NCBI GenBank assembly: GCA_910586005.1
Contig: CAJUHG010000058.1
Span: 1 to 18,889 of the forward strand
Length of the DNA stretch: 18,889 bases
Direction of reading: 5' to 3'
Origin: an uncultured Lachnospiraceae bacterium
GTDB taxonomy: Bacteria > Bacillota > Clostridia > Lachnospirales > Lachnospiraceae
In this document: piece after piece, positions 6,595-13,301 of the stretch
How positions within the stretch are numbered: position 1 is the stretch's first letter
Layout: the number at the start of each line of letters is the position of its first letter
Position numbers and translations under genes: made by a program
The notes under the pieces: generated by a model
What the model was told of the DNA's origin: nothing
The model's input: only the letters and a program-made list of their open reading frames with translations
Database searches by the model: none

Positions 6595-6707
6595 TTTTAT
6601 AAAAAGTTTAGATTTTAGCATTACTTTTTTATTTTTATAAAGAGCCTAAATTTGGATATCGCTTTTCTATTTTATAAAAAGCCTAAATTTGGATATTACT
6701 TTTCGGT
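6595..6707. repeat. 37-38-bp tandem repeat, three units
   Basis: Units begin at 6595, 6633 and 6670, each at TTTTATAAA. Units 2 and 3 share GCCTAAATTTGGATAT; unit 1 is diverged (GTTTAGATTTTAGCAT). The last unit extends into the 3' end of the C_GCAxxG_C_C gene and supplies its final codons and stop. Confidence 0.7.
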
Positions 6708-7181
6708 TTCAAAATCTAATGGATGTTCCTGTAAATATTCTTCCATAATGGCAGCAGCCATACGAACTAATTTTCCACAAGGACGCTTTTTATAATATTC
6801 TGTTGTCCTTTGTTCAGGTGTCGATTCTTCTCTTTTCTTATTCAATCCCAACAATTCCCTACATACAATAGAACCATTTTCTGCCTCATATGCTCTTGCT
6901 AGTTGCTGAATCCTTTCATAATGCGCCTTTTTTCCCTCAAAATCCTTAGGTTCTTCATAACCATATAACATTCCTGCCACCAAAAACATTCCACTGACTG
7001 CGCCACACACTTCTCTTAGCCTTCCCATTCCTCCTCCAAACGAAGAACTGAGCCTTGCCGCTGTTTTCTCATCCATTCCATGTAAATCTGCAAATGCAAG
7101 AAATACAGATTGTGTACAATTATATCCTTTTAAAAAATTCTCTTCTGCTTTTTGACCATATTTACTTTCTTCAAAATTCAT
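6696..7181 (-). CDS. C_GCAxxG_C_C family protein
   Basis: The 161-residue protein belongs to the family named for its spaced cysteines: C22 in GYNCTQSV, then GGGMGRLREVCGAVSG with C59, C107 and C135 in RPCG. The family is common in anaerobes and is suspected to be redox- or metal-linked, but its biochemical role is not established. The frame is open upstream to a GTG at 7250, but the ATG at 7181 is chosen because AAGGAGA lies about 8 bases before it and the upstream 23 residues are not conserved-looking. It is 140 bp downstream of the HAD phosphatase gene, with a weak promoter of its own. The C-terminal four residues lie in a tandem repeat unit. Confidence 0.85.
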   Translation of the reverse strand: MNFEESKYGQKAEENFLKGYNCTQSVFLAFADLHGMDEKTAARLSSSFGGGMGRLREVCGAVSGMFLVAGMLYGYEEPKDFEGKKAHYERIQQLARAYEAENGSIVCRELLGLNKKREESTPEQRTTEYYKKRPCGKLVRMAAAIMEEYLQEHPLDFETEK

Positions 7182-7281
7182 TTGTACTTCTCCTTCTATT
7201 TGTTTGATGCCCCTGAATGATAGATTGTTTCGTTGCCTTGCAATTTTCACAATCTTACAGAAATCTAAAATTCCCTAATTT

Positions 7282-7311
7282 ACTATAAGGTATATTTCAT
7301 GGGTCAATCAA
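7282..7311 (-). promoter_or_regulatory. Possible promoter for the C_GCAxxG_C_C gene
   Basis: On the minus strand TTGATT (7311-7306) and TATAGT (7287-7282) are 18 bp apart, about 100 bp upstream of the chosen start. It is moderate in quality; read-through from the HAD gene is an alternative. Confidence 0.35.
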
Positions 7312-7321
7312 GTTATCCATA

Positions 7322-8113
7322 TTATATCAATCCAAAATGTTTACAACCTTGATAAATTCCATCTTCCCAAAGCGGAGCAGTCACATATTCTGCTGCATCT
7401 TTCGCCTGCTGCATTCCATCTCCCATAGCAATAGAATGTGCAGTATATTGCAACATATCCAAATCATTGGTACTGTCTCCAAAAGAATAAGTATCTTCAT
7501 GAGAAATTCCCAATATCCTACATATTTCTTGAATACCAGAGGCTTTGTTATATCCTTTTGGAACAATTTCCATAAAGTTTCCGCCTCTATGAATAATGGT
7601 ATATGCCTTTCCAATTTCCTCTTCTAATTCTTTCTGACGCTTTTCTTCTTCTAGGTAATTGACACAAAACTTACTGACTTCTAAGTTTCCTTCGTTTCCT
7701 GTTACCTGCATCATCTTTTCCCCTAAAACCTTTTTCAGTTCTTGCGGAAAAGGAGAATCTGTTGGAAAACGTTCTGTATCTAAATATAAGAAATATCTTC
7801 CCTCTAAAATATAAGCCGCATCTAGACTCCGCAAAAACTCATTGACACGTTGTATCTCTTCTAGTTGAATTTTATGGTAAAATTTTATTTCTTTTTGAAA
7901 TTCTCCATAAGTTCCACATCCTGCCAAAATACCATCAAAACCTAAAGGCATTAGTGCTTCATCTGGAATAAAAATTCTTGTTCTTCCACTGCTGATAAAC
8001 AGATAATGTCCTTGTTCTTTCATCTTTTGAAAAGCCTCTTTTGTACTGTTAGGAATTTGTTGCTTTTCATCCCAAATAGTTCCATCAATATCAAAAAATA
8101 TTGCCTTTTTCAT
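7322..8113 (-). CDS. Cof-type HAD-superfamily phosphatase
   Basis: The 263-residue protein is a HAD hydrolase of the Cof (type IIB cap) group, which dephosphorylates small phosphorylated metabolites. All four motifs are present: FFDIDGT with nucleophile D8 and D10, ISSGRT at 40-45, K190 in GYNKASG and the Mg-binding GDSTNDLDML with D213 and D217. The cap domain lies between motifs II and III. It starts 22 bp after the hemC-cobA-hemD stop, so it is probably cotranscribed with the haem genes, although nothing about it points to tetrapyrrole metabolism. A GAGAGGAA site precedes the ATG. The substrate is unknown. Confidence 0.92.
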   Translation of the reverse strand: MKKAIFFDIDGTIWDEKQQIPNSTKEAFQKMKEQGHYLFISSGRTRIFIPDEALMPLGFDGILAGCGTYGEFQKEIKFYHKIQLEEIQRVNEFLRSLDAAYILEGRYFLYLDTERFPTDSPFPQELKKVLGEKMMQVTGNEGNLEVSKFCVNYLEEEKRQKELEEEIGKAYTIIHRGGNFMEIVPKGYNKASGIQEICRILGISHEDTYSFGDSTNDLDMLQYTAHSIAMGDGMQQAKDAAEYVTAPLWEDGIYQGCKHFGLI

Positions 8114-8135
8114 GATCCAATGTTCCTCTCTACTT

Positions 8136-10511
8136 CTACAATTTACTAGAAATTATATCAGAGTTTTCCATTATACACAATTCTACAAGTGCTTCATAAG
8201 AAGATTTTTCAGCCTCTAACACATCTTCTATTCCTTTTGACTTTAGAAATTCTGTGGTTTTAGGTCCAATACTATATATTTTATTACAAAAATCCCATTC
8301 TTTTCCTATAGCAGTTAGCAACCGCTCTGCAGAAGATGCACAAGTAAATAAAATTCCATGATATTTAGATAAAGGCTGTAATTTCTTAAAATCTGGTTTT
8401 ACAGCCTGATTTTCATATACTACAATTTCTTTAAACTTGCAAGTATCTTCTAAGGCTCTTTTTAAATGATTATCTGCATTTTTTGCTTTCAAATAGTATA
8501 TTTTTTCTTTGCCTGTCAAATGTTTTTGCAAAGCTTCTATAAGCGCATCACTATGAAATGATTCTGGGATTAAATCTGCATACAATCCATGATTTTTTAA
8601 CTCTTTCGCAGTTTTATCACCAATCACTGCTATTTTACATTTTGCAAGACTTCTCATATCCAGTCCACTCTTTGCAAAGATATAAAAAAATGCTTCTACT
8701 CCATTTTTGCTGGTAAAAATAAGCCAATCTGCATTTTTTAACTCGTCGGTACAAAATAATTTTTCTGTATATTGAATAGCTCCTACTTGAATTTCATCTA
8801 CAAAGGCACCTTGCTCTAAAAATAGTTTTTTTAGTCTAGTAGATGTTTCTCCAATTTTAGGAATTAAATATCGTTTCCCAAACAAAGGCTTGTTTTCAAA
8901 AAAATTTAACTGTTCTCGCAAAGCAACTACATTTCCTACTACAATCAAGGCTGGAGAAATAATTTCTGCCTGTTTCATATCCTTTGCAATATGTTCTAAA
9001 TCTGACACACAAGTCCTTTGTCTAGGAGTGGTAGCGCAAGAAATCACTGCTATCTTTGTATTGCAAGACATTCCAGCCTTTATTAAATGTTCTGCAATCT
9101 CTGCCACTTTGCTTAACCCCATTAAAAACACACAAGTTTCTGTTCCGCTTGCCATTGCTTTAAAATCAATATTAGCCAAACTATCATTTTTATCATGAGC
9201 AGTTACTACATGAAATCCCAAAGATGTCCCCCGATGTGTAATTGGAATACCTGCATAAGCCAATCCTGCAATACTAGAAGTAATTCCAGGAATAATTTCA
9301 AAATGTATGCCTTTCTCTTTTAAAAATAAGGCTTCTTCTCCACCACGCCCAAATACATAGACATCTCCGCCTTTTAATCGAACTACTTTCTCATATTCTA
9401 TACTTTTTTGCGCCAATAAAACATTGATTTCTTCTTGTCTCATTGTATGGTTATGATTTTCTTTTCCTACATAAATCTTTTCACATTCAGATTTTGTTTC
9501 CTCTAATAATTCTGGAGAGGATAATCTATCATAGACAATACAATCTGCTTCCCGAATTGCCTGTAATCCTTTTACAGTAATTAGACTAGGGTCTCCTGGT
9601 CCTCCTCCTACCAAGTAAACGGTTCCAGCCATTTGGTGATAAATTTGGGATACTGCCTCTTGAGCAAGTTTATCTGGATGCTCTCCACATACTGTAACAT
9701 AAGCCTGTTTACTGCCAATTTTATTTCCAAACATAGCCTGCAATTGGAAGATTCCATCTGGTCTTTTTTTGCAAACAGCTCCTACAGGCATATGGCAATC
9801 ACCCCCCATTTTTTGCAAAAATTCTCGTTCTACTTCTACTGTTTGAATCGTGTCATTATCACTAAGCGCATTTAGCATTTCAAGAAGCTGTTCTTCCCCT
9901 TCCCGAATTTCTAAGGCTAATACTCCTTGTGCTGGAGCAGAAATCATTTCTTCTGTTTCCAGATATTGAGTAATTTTATCTTGCATCCCTAAGCGGTGAA
10001 GCCCAGCAGCAGCTAGTACAATGCCATCTAGTTGTTGCTCTTCCATTTTTTTTAGTCTTGTATCTACATTTCCCCTAATATTTATCACTTTTAAGTCTGG
10101 TCTAAAACGCTTCAATTGTACTTCTCTACGTTTACTGCCTGTTCCAATCATTGCTCCTATTGGTAATTCCTCCAAGGTCTTTTTCTCACGCAGAATTAGT
10201 ACATCCCTAAAATCTTCTCGTTTCCATGCTTTTGTAAATATAAGCCCTAAAGCAGGAAAAGGTGGCATATCTTTCATACTATGTACACCGATATCTGCTT
10301 CTTTTTTTAAAATTTTTTCTTCTATTTCCTTTACAAATAGTCCCTTGTCTCCAATTTCTTGTAGAGGTTTATCCAACACAAGATCGCCCTTTGTCTTGAC
10401 AATTTGAATTTCAAATTCTTCTTTGGGATATGCTTTTGCTAATCTATCACACACATATTTTGCTTGTGTAAGTGCTAGTTTAGAGCCCCGTGTAGCAATT
10501 ACATATTTCAT
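8136..10511 (-). CDS. hemC/cobA/hemD: Trifunctional HemC-CobA-HemD fusion (sirohaem precursor synthesis)
   Basis: One uninterrupted 791-residue frame carries three enzymes. Residues 1-290 are hydroxymethylbilane synthase: ATRGSKLAL, D81 in GVHSMKDMP, paired R128-R129, and C239 in GGDCHMPVG for the dipyrromethane cofactor. Residues 296-535 are uroporphyrinogen-III C-methyltransferase: VGGGPGDPSLITVKG, YDRL, RLKGGDVYVFGRGGEE, PGITSSIAGLAYAGIPITHRG. Residues 543-790 are uroporphyrinogen-III synthase. Together they would turn porphobilinogen into precorrin-2, the branch to sirohaem or cobalamin. The domain order is the usual clostridial gene order. CobA-HemD fusions are well known; adding HemC is unusual. 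hemA lies 56 bp upstream. Sirohaem reductases nearby suggest that sirohaem is the main product. Confidence 0.95.
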   Translation of the reverse strand: MKYVIATRGSKLALTQAKYVCDRLAKAYPKEEFEIQIVKTKGDLVLDKPLQEIGDKGLFVKEIEEKILKKEADIGVHSMKDMPPFPALGLIFTKAWKREDFRDVLILREKKTLEELPIGAMIGTGSKRREVQLKRFRPDLKVINIRGNVDTRLKKMEEQQLDGIVLAAAGLHRLGMQDKITQYLETEEMISAPAQGVLALEIREGEEQLLEMLNALSDNDTIQTVEVEREFLQKMGGDCHMPVGAVCKKRPDGIFQLQAMFGNKIGSKQAYVTVCGEHPDKLAQEAVSQIYHQMAGTVYLVGGGPGDPSLITVKGLQAIREADCIVYDRLSSPELLEETKSECEKIYVGKENHNHTMRQEEINVLLAQKSIEYEKVVRLKGGDVYVFGRGGEEALFLKEKGIHFEIIPGITSSIAGLAYAGIPITHRGTSLGFHVVTAHDKNDSLANIDFKAMASGTETCVFLMGLSKVAEIAEHLIKAGMSCNTKIAVISCATTPRQRTCVSDLEHIAKDMKQAEIISPALIVVGNVVALREQLNFFENKPLFGKRYLIPKIGETSTRLKKLFLEQGAFVDEIQVGAIQYTEKLFCTDELKNADWLIFTSKNGVEAFFYIFAKSGLDMRSLAKCKIAVIGDKTAKELKNHGLYADLIPESFHSDALIEALQKHLTGKEKIYYLKAKNADNHLKRALEDTCKFKEIVVYENQAVKPDFKKLQPLSKYHGILFTCASSAERLLTAIGKEWDFCNKIYSIGPKTTEFLKSKGIEDVLEAEKSSYEALVELCIMENSDIISSKL

Positions 10512-10567
10512 ATTATTCTCCTTGTATCCTGTATTTAGGTTATTTAGAAGGAAACCTATAACCCCTG

Positions 10568-11794
10568 TTAAATCTGAAACAGTTGTCTGATAAACTGCTT
10601 ATATTTTTCTTGTTCTTCTTCTGTGTCTAAACGCTTCATCTCTTGAATTGGTTCTCGCAAAAGCCGTTGCAGAGAAGCATTTAATACTTTTTTTAAAATC
10701 TTCTGTTCTCTTTGGCCAAGTTCTAACTTTCGGTTTAAATAAGCATAGCTGTCTTCTACAATAGTAGTACAACGCTGTTGTAAAGAATCAATGGTAGCAT
10801 CCATTCGGCTTTGCATCAACCAAAGGATTGTCTCTTGCAAATCTTCTTCAATTAGTTTTCTTCCTTTTTCTACCAAATATTCTCTTTCCTTTTGATTATT
10901 TAAAACAATTTCTTGTAGTGTATCTAAATTAATTAAATTTACTAGAGGTTGCCCTGTAAAAGCAATATCAATATCTCTAGGTGCAGCTAAGTCTAAAAAA
11001 GTGATAGGATTCTCTAAAGAACACTTCTCTTTTTTTATAACCAGATGGGGAGAAGATGTAGCAGAAACTACAATATCACATTGCTTGATTTCCTCATAAC
11101 GCTCCTCATAAGAAATAATCTTAATATCAGGAAAAGTCTCTCGCAACAATCTTGCATGGGCATATGTTCTACTACAAGCAACCACATCGCCTGCTTGATA
11201 TTCATAAATGTATTTCAAAGCCAACACGGCTGTTTTTCCACTTCCTATTACTAAAATTCTTTTTCCTGCCATTCCACAAATTTCTTCCAATTTTTTGATC
11301 CCCACATAACTAACAGACAATGGCTTCTCACTGATTTTTAATTCTGTTTTTATTCGCTTTGCACAAGTAATTGCATCCCGCACTACTTTGTTAAGTTCTT
11401 TTCCACTATATCCCATCGTTCTAGAATAATCGAATGCCTCTTTTACTTGCCCTAAAATTTGATCTTCTCCCAATACAAGAGATTCTAAACCAGCCGCAAT
11501 GCGATATAAATAGTCAATTGCCTCTTTCCCTGATAAGGTTACCAAATATGTTCTAAAAGTTATGTCTGGAAACATTTCCTCATAAATCTTTTGTAATTGT
11601 ATCTTTTGTTCTTCTTTATCATAAAAATAATAAACCTCACTCCGATTGCAAGTAGACAATACAAAACATTGATCTACTCCTATTTTCTCTGCCTTTTGAA
11701 AAAAATCCAATTTCATTGCATCTGTAAAAAACATCTTATCCCTAATCTCTAACAGTGCACTTTTGTAATTTATTCCAAAAAAACCAAATTGCAT
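10568..11794 (-). CDS. hemA: Glutamyl-tRNA reductase HemA
   Basis: The 408-residue enzyme reduces the glutamate on Glu-tRNA with NADPH to glutamate-1-semialdehyde, the first committed step of C5 tetrapyrrole synthesis. The catalytic cysteine is C49 in VLSTCNRSEVY. The glutamyl/tRNA domain also shows AAGLESLVLGEDQILGQVK (101-118), followed by the NADPH Rossmann motif VIGSGKTA (182-189) and a helical dimerisation tail. Where E. coli HemA has the proposed catalytic His99 in the segment before GLDSLV, this protein has Tyr95 (AIDYLYRIAAGLES). The start has AGGAGA about 10 bases upstream. It is followed by the hemC-cobA-hemD fusion, probably in one operon. hemL and hemB are not in the window. Confidence 0.95.
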   Translation of the reverse strand: MQFGFFGINYKSALLEIRDKMFFTDAMKLDFFQKAEKIGVDQCFVLSTCNRSEVYYFYDKEEQKIQLQKIYEEMFPDITFRTYLVTLSGKEAIDYLYRIAAGLESLVLGEDQILGQVKEAFDYSRTMGYSGKELNKVVRDAITCAKRIKTELKISEKPLSVSYVGIKKLEEICGMAGKRILVIGSGKTAVLALKYIYEYQAGDVVACSRTYAHARLLRETFPDIKIISYEERYEEIKQCDIVVSATSSPHLVIKKEKCSLENPITFLDLAAPRDIDIAFTGQPLVNLINLDTLQEIVLNNQKEREYLVEKGRKLIEEDLQETILWLMQSRMDATIDSLQQRCTTIVEDSYAYLNRKLELGQREQKILKKVLNASLQRLLREPIQEMKRLDTEEEQEKYKQFIRQLFQI

Positions 11795-11823
11795 AAAACT
11801 TTGTCTCCTTTCTTAATAACAAA

Positions 11824-11910
11824 GCGGGCTGCAGCCGTACCATTTTACACGCACTTTGACGCGCCGAGTGCGGTCACGCAGTGATATATTCCATTCGCAC
11901 GAGTGCGCAT
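11824..11910. repeat. GC-rich hairpin cluster upstream of hemA
   Basis: In about 90 bp there are three stem-loops: the palindrome GGCTGCAGCC (11827-11836), CGCACT/AGTGCG (11850-11855 with 11867-11872) and CGCAC-GA-GTGCG (11896-11907). The stretch is much richer in GC than its surroundings and would lie in the hemA 5' UTR if transcription starts near 12050. It could be an interspersed repeat or a regulatory leader; I recognise no known riboswitch. Confidence 0.5.
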
Positions 11911-11922
11911 AATTATTTTTCT

Positions 11923-11974
11923 CTTATAGGAAATATACTTTCACGCTTTAGCGTGATAAGGTATTTTCTATAAG
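11923..11974. repeat. Nested 52-bp palindrome between yeiH-like gene and hemA
   Basis: The outer arms 11923-11935 and 11962-11974 pair over 13 positions with one wobble (CTTATAGGAAATA / TATTTTCTATAAG). They enclose an inner perfect hairpin TCACGCT-TT-AGCGTGA (11941-11956), which has the same CGCTTTAGCG core as the hairpin at 327-342. Confidence 0.6.
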
Positions 11975-12004
11975 ACAAAATAGGGACTGCACATTGGCAG
12001 TCCC
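11972..12004 (-). terminator. Intrinsic terminator after the exporter gene
   Basis: Read on the minus strand, GGGACTGC (12004-11997) pairs with GCAGTCCC (11990-11983) over 8 bp around a 6-nt loop and is followed by TATTTTGTCTT. It lies about 80 bp past the stop of the YeiH-type gene and should end the reductase-exporter operon ahead of hemA. Confidence 0.65.
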
Positions 12005-12005
12005 T

Positions 12006-12017
12006 GCTTATGTCTCT
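12006..12017 (+). repeat. Partial copy of the CTTATGTCTCT repeat
   Basis: GCTTATGTCTCT is identical to the left core of the hairpins at 1851 and 13234, and the bases before it also align. The right half of that element is missing here, so this is at most a truncated copy, abutting the terminator stem. Confidence 0.4.
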
Positions 12018-12085
12018 TACACGATACCCTATTGAACATTAGCAGTTCAATAAGTATAACATAGTTTTTCCAATTTTACATCTTC

Positions 12086-13135
12086 TTACCCAATATATCC
12101 AGCAAAAACAAATGCAAAGATATAAGAAGATGCTGCTACACACGCCCAAGTAATTCCACCCAGTGCAATTGGCTTTAATCCTTTGGAAAATACATCTTTA
12201 AATTTAATCTTAAAACCTACCCCTGCCAAAGCAGATGCAAATAAAAACTTACTTGCAGTTGTCAAAAGACTAATTCCTTTTTCTGTAAATACACCAAAGG
12301 TATTTAACCCTGCCATTACTACAAACCAAAGAATAAACATTGGGAAAGTTTTCTTTACTACCGCAAAAATACTCTCATTGCTTCCTGTTCCACTGTTCTT
12401 CTTTTCCTCACGAGCCATTAAAATAGTCCAAACAACCGCTACAAAAATTAACATTGTAGTACGTACTAATTTTACATTTAATGCTCCATTAAAATCTGGA
12501 TTTCCTATCATCGCCTGAAAAGTAGCTTGTGCACCAGCCACAGAAGAAGTATCGTTGATTGCTGTACCAGCTACAAAAGCAAATTGATTATCTGTCAATC
12601 CAATTGCAGGTGCAATATAAGGATAAGAAAATGCAGAAATTGTATCAAATAAGAAAATTGCTGCCATACCAAAGGCTATTTCTGCATCTGTTGCTTTGAT
12701 AATACGGCTCAAAGTAGCAATTGCTGTACCACCACAGATACAAGTTCCTCCTCCTACTAAAACGGAAGTATTTTTGGTAACTCCAATTTTTCTTCCTATT
12801 AGCAAAGCGATTGCAAAGGATAAACAGATATTAAATAATATAAGAGGCAAAGCCTTAACACCAGTTCCAAGAATCGAAGCAAAACTTAGTGTACCACCCG
12901 TTAAAATAATACCCCAATTTAAAAATTGCTTACTACTATAAGTAGTTCCTTCTTTAAAATCTTTATCCAATGTTGGCATAATATTACAAATAATCATAGA
13001 GACTAATAATGCCACCATTGGTCCCCCCATTACCACACGCCCAAATACTGCAGATTGTAAATCTGTAGATTTCGTTGCAAGAAATCCAATCATCAGACAC
13101 AATAAAATCGCACCATATTTTTTCTTTGACTCCAT
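12086..13135 (-). CDS. YeiH-family (UPF0324) putative sulfur-oxyanion exporter
   Basis: The 349-residue protein is a polytopic membrane protein of the YeiH/UPF0324 family, called putative sulfate exporters and linked in enterobacteria to the LysR regulator YeiE. About ten hydrophobic helices are visible. Family landmarks are GGPMVALLVSMI, the glycine/cysteine-rich VGGGTCICGGTAIATLS and FVAGTAINDTSSVAGA. The start ATG has AGGAAGGA about 8 bases upstream. It lies 166 bp after the small sirohaem reductase gene in the same direction, with two hairpin repeats between them. With two sirohaem reductases and a LysR gene close by, export of sulfite or a related anion is a reasonable guess, but no substrate can be read from sequence. 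Confidence 0.85.
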   Translation of the reverse strand: MESKKKYGAILLCLMIGFLATKSTDLQSAVFGRVVMGGPMVALLVSMIICNIMPTLDKDFKEGTTYSSKQFLNWGIILTGGTLSFASILGTGVKALPLILFNICLSFAIALLIGRKIGVTKNTSVLVGGGTCICGGTAIATLSRIIKATDAEIAFGMAAIFLFDTISAFSYPYIAPAIGLTDNQFAFVAGTAINDTSSVAGAQATFQAMIGNPDFNGALNVKLVRTTMLIFVAVVWTILMAREEKKNSGTGSNESIFAVVKKTFPMFILWFVVMAGLNTFGVFTEKGISLLTTASKFLFASALAGVGFKIKFKDVFSKGLKPIALGGITWACVAASSYIFAFVFAGYIG

Positions 13136-13163
13136 ATAAGTTCCTTCCTAATACTTTTATTAA

Positions 13164-13200
13164 AACAATAGAATACATACTTCGCAAATGTTCTATTGTT
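13164..13200 (-). repeat. 33-bp hairpin repeat, copy in the reductase-exporter gap
   Basis: AACAATAGAA and TTCTATTGTT pair around an internal region whose length gives the same 33-bp unit as at 4147 and 4187. Read on the minus strand, the loop TTTGCGAAGTATG resembles CTCGCAAAGTGTG. One inner pair is a T-G wobble. Confidence 0.65.
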
Positions 13201-13233
13201 ATGAATTAGATGTAATTATCTAGCTACCTCCAC

Positions 13234-13268
13234 TCGTCGCTTATGTCTCTGCGACATGGAAGCGGCGA
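13234..13268 (+). repeat. CTTATGTCTCT hairpin repeat, copy 2
   Basis: This copy has the same plan as that at 1851-1885: a 9-bp outer stem (TCGTCGCTT / AAGCGGCGA, one wobble), a 2-nt bulge on the right side only, a 4-bp ATGT/ACAT stem and a 7-nt loop CTCTGCG. The outer stem differs from copy 1 at several positions on both sides, yet still pairs. It lies 34 bp past the stop of the small reductase gene. No T-run follows on either strand. Confidence 0.65.
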
Positions 13269-13301
13269 CTTCCTTGATGAGGTTAGATCATTGTATTATC
13301 A

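Noticed and set aside
7182..7250. GTG start adding 23 residues to the C_GCAxxG_C_C protein
   Set aside because: There is no ribosome site before it, and the ATG at 7181 has a good one; the extra residues are not family-like.
10021..10407. 128-codon plus-strand frame opposite the HemC domain
   Set aside because: Antisense shadow of a strongly conserved gene, with no start signals or family resemblance.
12030..12052. TATTGAAC/GTTCAATA hairpin as the terminator of the exporter gene
   Set aside because: On the minus strand no T-run follows it; the GGGACTGC hairpin further downstream with TATTTTGTCTT is the better candidate.
12984..13187. Minus-strand frame overlapping the start of the YeiH-type gene
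   Set aside because: Out-of-frame overlap with the conserved N-terminus of the exporter and no ribosome site of its own.
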